A stretch of 17,282 nucleotides of DNA. Source: Obelidium mucronatum (taxonomy: Eukaryota; Chytridiomycota; Chytridiomycetes; Chytridiales; Chytriomycetaceae). Under the pieces are notes generated by a model. That model ran no database searches, was not told where the DNA came from, and saw only the letters and a program-made list of their open reading frames with translations. Made by a program: the position numbers and the translations under genes. The stretch is from contig JAIVFH010000495.1 of assembly GCA_025765595.1 (NCBI GenBank), forward strand, positions 1-17,282. Reading direction: 5' to 3'. Shown in pieces: positions 14,027 to 17,282 of this stretch; position 1 is the stretch's first letter; each line of letters starts with the position of its first letter.

Positions 14027-15027
14027 ATGGCGGCAAACAACATTGTCGCATCACACATTTTCAAATGTTTTTCGCAACGCTCATCAGCAGCGGTTCCATT
14101 AGTTGTAGGTATTAGCGGGTGAGTGTGGGTCCGTTGGTGGGTTTCAAGAACCAGACGTGTTAAAGGTCATTTTCAGTCCTCAAGGCGCTGGCAAGACGAC
14201 GCTAACAGCCAAGCTCATTCAAAATCTTGGAGATGTTTACCAATTGAAGGCTGTTTGCTTTTCATTGGACGATCTGTACTTGACTTTTGCTGAACAAAAT
14301 AACGTTGCACTTGGAAACCCAAACAACCCCCTGCTTGAATTCAGAGGAAATCCTGGTATATATTCAAAAAAAAACAATCAAAAAAATGAATAGGAAGATC
14401 AACCGCTTGGGCTTACAGTATTGGATAGGCACCCACGACTTGTCTCTAGGAGTAAAGGTTTTTGAAAGCCTTTTTGGCAAGACTGGGCTGACTCAGATTC
14501 CACGATATGAAAAATCACTCAACAATGGACGCGGGGATAGGCTACCGAATGAAAAATGGGCCAGTGTCGAACTCCCTGTGGATGTTATTCTCTTTGAAGG
14601 ATGGTGTTTGGGATTCAAGCCTGTACTTGATGTGGAACGCGTCAAGATGCTGACTGTAGGATCAAGATTTGGACCCGACTTTGCAAACTTTCCAGTTGAA
14701 AATATGATGGCTGTTCAGGATCGATTGGGTGAATTGGCGATGTTGCATCAGTATATCGACTGTTTTGTGCATATTTGTGCTCAAGATATTGGCTTTGTCT
14801 ATGATTGGAGACAGCAACAAGAAGATTCGATGCGGGTAAAACTTGGTGATGCCAAAGCTGGGTTGACACGTTCCCAATTGAGGGACTTTATCTCACGCTT
14901 CATGCCGCAATATCTGATTGGGTTGCCACAGTTGGAATCTCAAGGATTCTTTGAACAACCAAACGGCCGCCATTTAAAAGTTGTTATTGACAAGGATCGT
15001 ACCGTTATTTCAAGTGAAGCAATATAA
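14027..15027 (+). CDS. TDA10: P-loop small-molecule kinase, Tda10 (YGR205W) / D-glycerate 3-kinase family
   Basis: Exons are 14027-14118, 14177-14355 and 14429-15027, with introns of 58 and 73 bp, giving 289 residues, close to yeast Tda10 (290). The first intron splits the Walker A loop: 'VVGISG' then 'PQGAGKTTLTAKLIQ' forms GPQGAGKT. Next come 'FSLDDLYLTFAEQ' (acidic pair that ligates Mg or substrate), 'NPNNPLLEFRGNPGTHDLSL' (family signature, joined over intron 2), 'IPRYEKSLNNGRGDR' and 'VDVILFEGWCLGF' (Walker B). Homologues phosphorylate small substrates in the phosphoribulokinase/uridine-kinase fold; plant GLYK makes 3-phosphoglycerate in photorespiration, whereas the substrate of the fungal enzyme is not settled. 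No targeting peptide is obvious. It converges with the next gene over 24 bases. Confidence 0.93.
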
Positions 15028-15051
15028 AAAGGAAAACATTATCAATTCTAA

Positions 15052-15849
15052 TTATTCCACAAACACCAAACCACCACTTTCGTCAAAAACGTCCCAAACC
15101 GTCAAACCGCATAATTCTTCCGAATCCAGTCGAACAGATGAATGAGACTTCATGGTAGATTCCTCTACCTCAAAACCATCCTCCATAACGGGAGACCCCT
15201 CATTCGACGATAACTTGGACCCGTGGGTGAATATAGCCATTTGCGATCCTTTGACGCGTCCGTATTTGTGTATCAACTTATCCCGCACACATTCCACCAG
15301 GTTTCTATCTGCAGGAAACGATAGCTTCACTCGAGTACCATCTCGGAACTTTAAAACTATTGGGATTTTCTTTGTGCTGAGGAAAAGGATATTCGCATTG
15401 ATCTTGGTGGTGGTGGTGGTGGTGGTGTTGCTGTTGTTGATGTTGATGTTATTATTCAGATCAGATTCAACTACTTTTTTGATTGCGGGTATCACTGCCT
15501 TTTTCATCATTGGAACTACTATTGGCAACGTGGTTTCGGCGGACGGTGCGACGACATTCATTTTCGAAAAACGTTTTGTTTGTTTTGTTTGAGGCCGCAA
15601 AGAACTGAGATCTGTGATACCATGTGACCCGTTGTTTATTGTGTCTGGAGTTTGAGGCTGCTTTATATGGGCGATTGGGGAAAGAGCTTTAGGCTTCTTT
15701 ATGGAGTTGGGGCTGGCGCTGGCGGAATCAATAATATTATCTAGACTGAATGATCCGCTGCTGAACTGCTTGGATATAGATCCAGTGATTGGATGAAGAA
15801 GTTTCGGGTTGGATGTGGCGGCATTTTGCTTTCCGCGATCAGGTTTCAT
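15052..15849 (-). CDS. Protein with disordered N-terminus and possible C-terminal ubiquitin-like domain
   Basis: An intronless 265-residue protein. Residues 1-150 are Ser/Pro/Lys-rich and unstructured, ending in Asn/Ile and Thr runs from trinucleotide repeats. Residues 162-265 look folded: 'IPIVLKFRDGTRVKLSFPAD' (two strands), 'RNLVECVRDKLIHKYG' (helix), 'SQMAIFTHGSKLSS' and a final 'LTVWDVFDESGGLVFVE', the strand-strand-helix-strand order of a beta-grasp fold, rather like UBX or Ras-binding domains. If so it would be an adaptor, but the conserved UBX R...FPR patch is not seen, so I keep this tentative. Its 3' end lies 24 bases from the Tda10-like stop. Confidence 0.62.
   Translation of the reverse strand: MKPDRGKQNAATSNPKLLHPITGSISKQFSSGSFSLDNIIDSASASPNSIKKPKALSPIAHIKQPQTPDTINNGSHGITDLSSLRPQTKQTKRFSKMNVVAPSAETTLPIVVPMMKKAVIPAIKKVVESDLNNNININNSNTTTTTTTKINANILFLSTKKIPIVLKFRDGTRVKLSFPADRNLVECVRDKLIHKYGRVKGSQMAIFTHGSKLSSNEGSPVMEDGFEVEESTMKSHSSVRLDSEELCGLTVWDVFDESGGLVFVE
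15405..15454 (-). repeat. Trinucleotide microsatellite coding Thr and Asn runs
   Basis: Plus-strand GGT repeats passing into TTG/ATG triplets encode, on the minus strand, 'NNNININNSNTTTTTTT' at about residues 132-148 of the 265-residue protein. It is probably length-polymorphic but keeps the frame because the unit is three bases. Confidence 0.8.
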
Positions 15850-15945
15850 TACTTTTTCAATGAGATCCCTTCGTGGTGAGAATTTTGTCAGATTTGACTA
15901 TCATGCAATAAAACGAATAAATAAGCATATATTGCTGGTTCCTTT

Positions 15946-17282
15946 TCATCCGATGCGTGCGACAGCACTCTCCAAATCCCTCTCCAGAGTTCTGCAACGC
16001 GTCGAAAGGCTGTCCAACTCAGCCATGATCACATCGACATGGGAAGTAAGTCTTCCTTGCACGAGTTCCTTCAACTTTGCAACTGTATTCACCAAAGCAT
16101 CCACATCTCCGATAGGAACAGCTGGAACAGCGCTTGGAGCCACACTCATGGCAGATCCCATTCGATGGCTTTTCATGGCACCCAACATACCCATCGACAT
16201 CATATTCGCTCCGTTGGAGGGAGCAACGGATACTCGGATATTAGAGTTTGAATCAAACTTGCCACTTTCTCCGCTTGCGCGTAAGGAAATAATGGATCCA
16301 CTTTGTTCACCGAGCGCACCGCTGCCAGGGACCCCATTTTTGATCTCGCCGTTATCGCTCAATCTGCGATTGGCATTCACATGCATCAGAACGCTCTCGC
16401 TTGTTGATCTCGATATGTTTAAGCTCATTGGGCGAGATGTAGACTTTGCATTTAATACACGGTCACGCAGTGATGGTGGTGGGATACTTGAATGGGGGCT
16501 TTTCTGCTTGTCTGTAGGGCTCTTGATGGATGCTTGACTTGTTCTTGGAGAAGCATTTGAATCGCTTAAACCGCTTTTTGGTCGTGATTCTGAAGAAATC
16601 GTTTGCCCGCGTTTGAGAGTGGAAGGTGAGCTAAAGGAAGTGGTGCTAGGAGGAGGACCAGGTGGAGGTCCAGGAATCTTGAATCCTGGTGGAGTTGCGC
16701 TTTTGGAGCTTTGGATTGATTCTTTTGAGAGTGTCTGTTTTGGGGATTTTGCTGTGGTCGAAACTGGACTAGCCTCTTGGAAAATCGGAGATGCATCAAA
16801 ATACGCGTTAATAATAGGCATTTCGCTGTTTGTTGAGATAATGGAAGCTTTCTTGGGGAGCATCGGGGTGTTCTCTGGACTATACTGCGGTGGTGGTGGG
16901 ACTTTGGTAGAAACAATGAATAGACGCGGACTCAAGTAACATGACTTACTTCGTTGATCTGGAGTGAAACTCTTGATTAATTCAGCAACTTCGTTACTCC
17001 CTGACAGAACGGCCATCTGAAGTGCCGTGTTTCCGAATTTGTTTGTTTTTTTCTCGATCGGCTCCGCGAATCAGCAACCGGCGAGCACTCTCTACTGCGT
17101 TACGAGTAGCAGTAAGGTGAAGCGGAGTGTTTCCAGCAACGTTTACAGCTTCAATGTCCAAATATCCGTAGTCAATCAATAAACCAGTCACTTGACCGAA
17201 TTATTCAAGCACGCCTAAAAAAGGATTAATTCGATTGAAATGCTGGTAAAGGTTTACCGTGTGCAACAACGTCTTGCCGCTT
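15946..17282 (-). CDS. Ankyrin-repeat / coiled-coil protein, 5' end outside window, frame broken twice
   Basis: The coding strand enters at 17282 with 'SGKTLLHT' (exon to 17258), then a 43-bp intron and an exon from 17214. Read across frames it gives ankyrin repeats with exact 33-34 residue spacing: 'GKTLLHTACLNNSVK', 'VTGLLIDYGYLDIEAVNVA', 'GNTPLHLTATRNAVESARRL', 'LIRGADREK', 'GNTALQMAVLSGSNEVAEL'. As written, a TGA occurs at 17188-17190 (one base short) and an A7 run at 17046-17052 has one base too many. A GTAAGT at 16949-16944 and AAAG at 16902 bound a 48-base in-frame stretch that may be an intron. The rest is a Pro/Ser-rich disordered region ('KIPGPPPGPPPSTTSF') and a C-terminal coiled coil ('LDSLSTRCRTLERDLESAVA'). 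Ankyrin plus coiled coil suggests a scaffold, for example of ArfGAP type, but the defining N-terminus is missing. Confidence 0.7.

Noticed and set aside
15152..16537. Plus-strand open frames opposite the Ub-like and ankyrin genes
   Set aside because: Hydrophobic stretches come from antisense of Thr/Ser/Pro-rich codons; no coding signature or start context.
1..17282. CRISPR array, integrase, insertion sequence or secondary-metabolite cluster
   Set aside because: No regularly spaced repeats, no transposase or integrase frame, and no polyketide or peptide synthetase genes are seen; one DUF1772-like gene is not enough for a cluster.

Overview
This window looks like nuclear DNA from a filamentous or zoosporic fungus, most likely a chytrid. 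Genes lie 24-200 bp apart and are split by short GT-AG introns, most of them 43-75 bp and the longest 105 bp. The intron-rich CMGC kinase is of the MAK/ICK/LF4 type, which sets flagellar length in flagellates, although non-flagellated fungi keep a relative (Ime2). Two nuclear-type tRNA-His genes have the eukaryotic pattern with no encoded G-1. The lineage is inferred; nothing here fixes a genus. I see no CRISPR array, no complete transposon and no bacterial operon.

Layout. 1-2434: a universal stress protein (+), then a secreted/membrane-anchored Pro/Gln-rich protein with a prion-like cytosolic tail (-). 2582-4861: the six-exon MAK-type kinase (-). 4862-5650: a promoter region, dispersed repeat copy A and tRNA-His copy 1 (-). 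5651-7876: a GC-rich island holding a DUF1772-like membrane protein (+), followed 27 bp later by a membrane-anchored P-loop NTPase-like protein (+). The GC-rich composition stops inside the NTPase gene. 7911-8552: an unknown protein (-). 8703-8931: repeat copy B. 9140-9916: a secreted protein built like a carbohydrate esterase 4 (chitin deacetylase) but without its catalytic residues (+). 10021-10092: tRNA-His copy 2 (-). 10275-11164: an unknown five-exon protein (-). 11269-13996: a large ARM/HEAT-like protein (-). It diverges, over only 30 bp, from a Tda10/D-glycerate 3-kinase homologue at 14027-15027 (+). 15052-15849: a protein with a possible C-terminal ubiquitin-like fold (-). 15946-17282: the 3' part of an ankyrin-repeat/coiled-coil gene (-), running off the window.

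There is no shared pathway; these are independent genes packed tightly, with 24-34 bp convergent gaps and a 30 bp divergent gap, so transcripts of neighbours must overlap. Several reading frames are broken by single-base differences that look like homopolymer indels: near 813-825, 5716-5719, 6723-6726, 17046-17052 and 17190. Either the assembly carries residual indel errors, which I think is most likely, or several genes are decaying. The most interesting biology is the pseudo-deacetylase, the NTPase with an eroded Walker A site, the GC island, and the repeat pair with a conserved small reading frame, one copy of which lies beside a tRNA-His gene.
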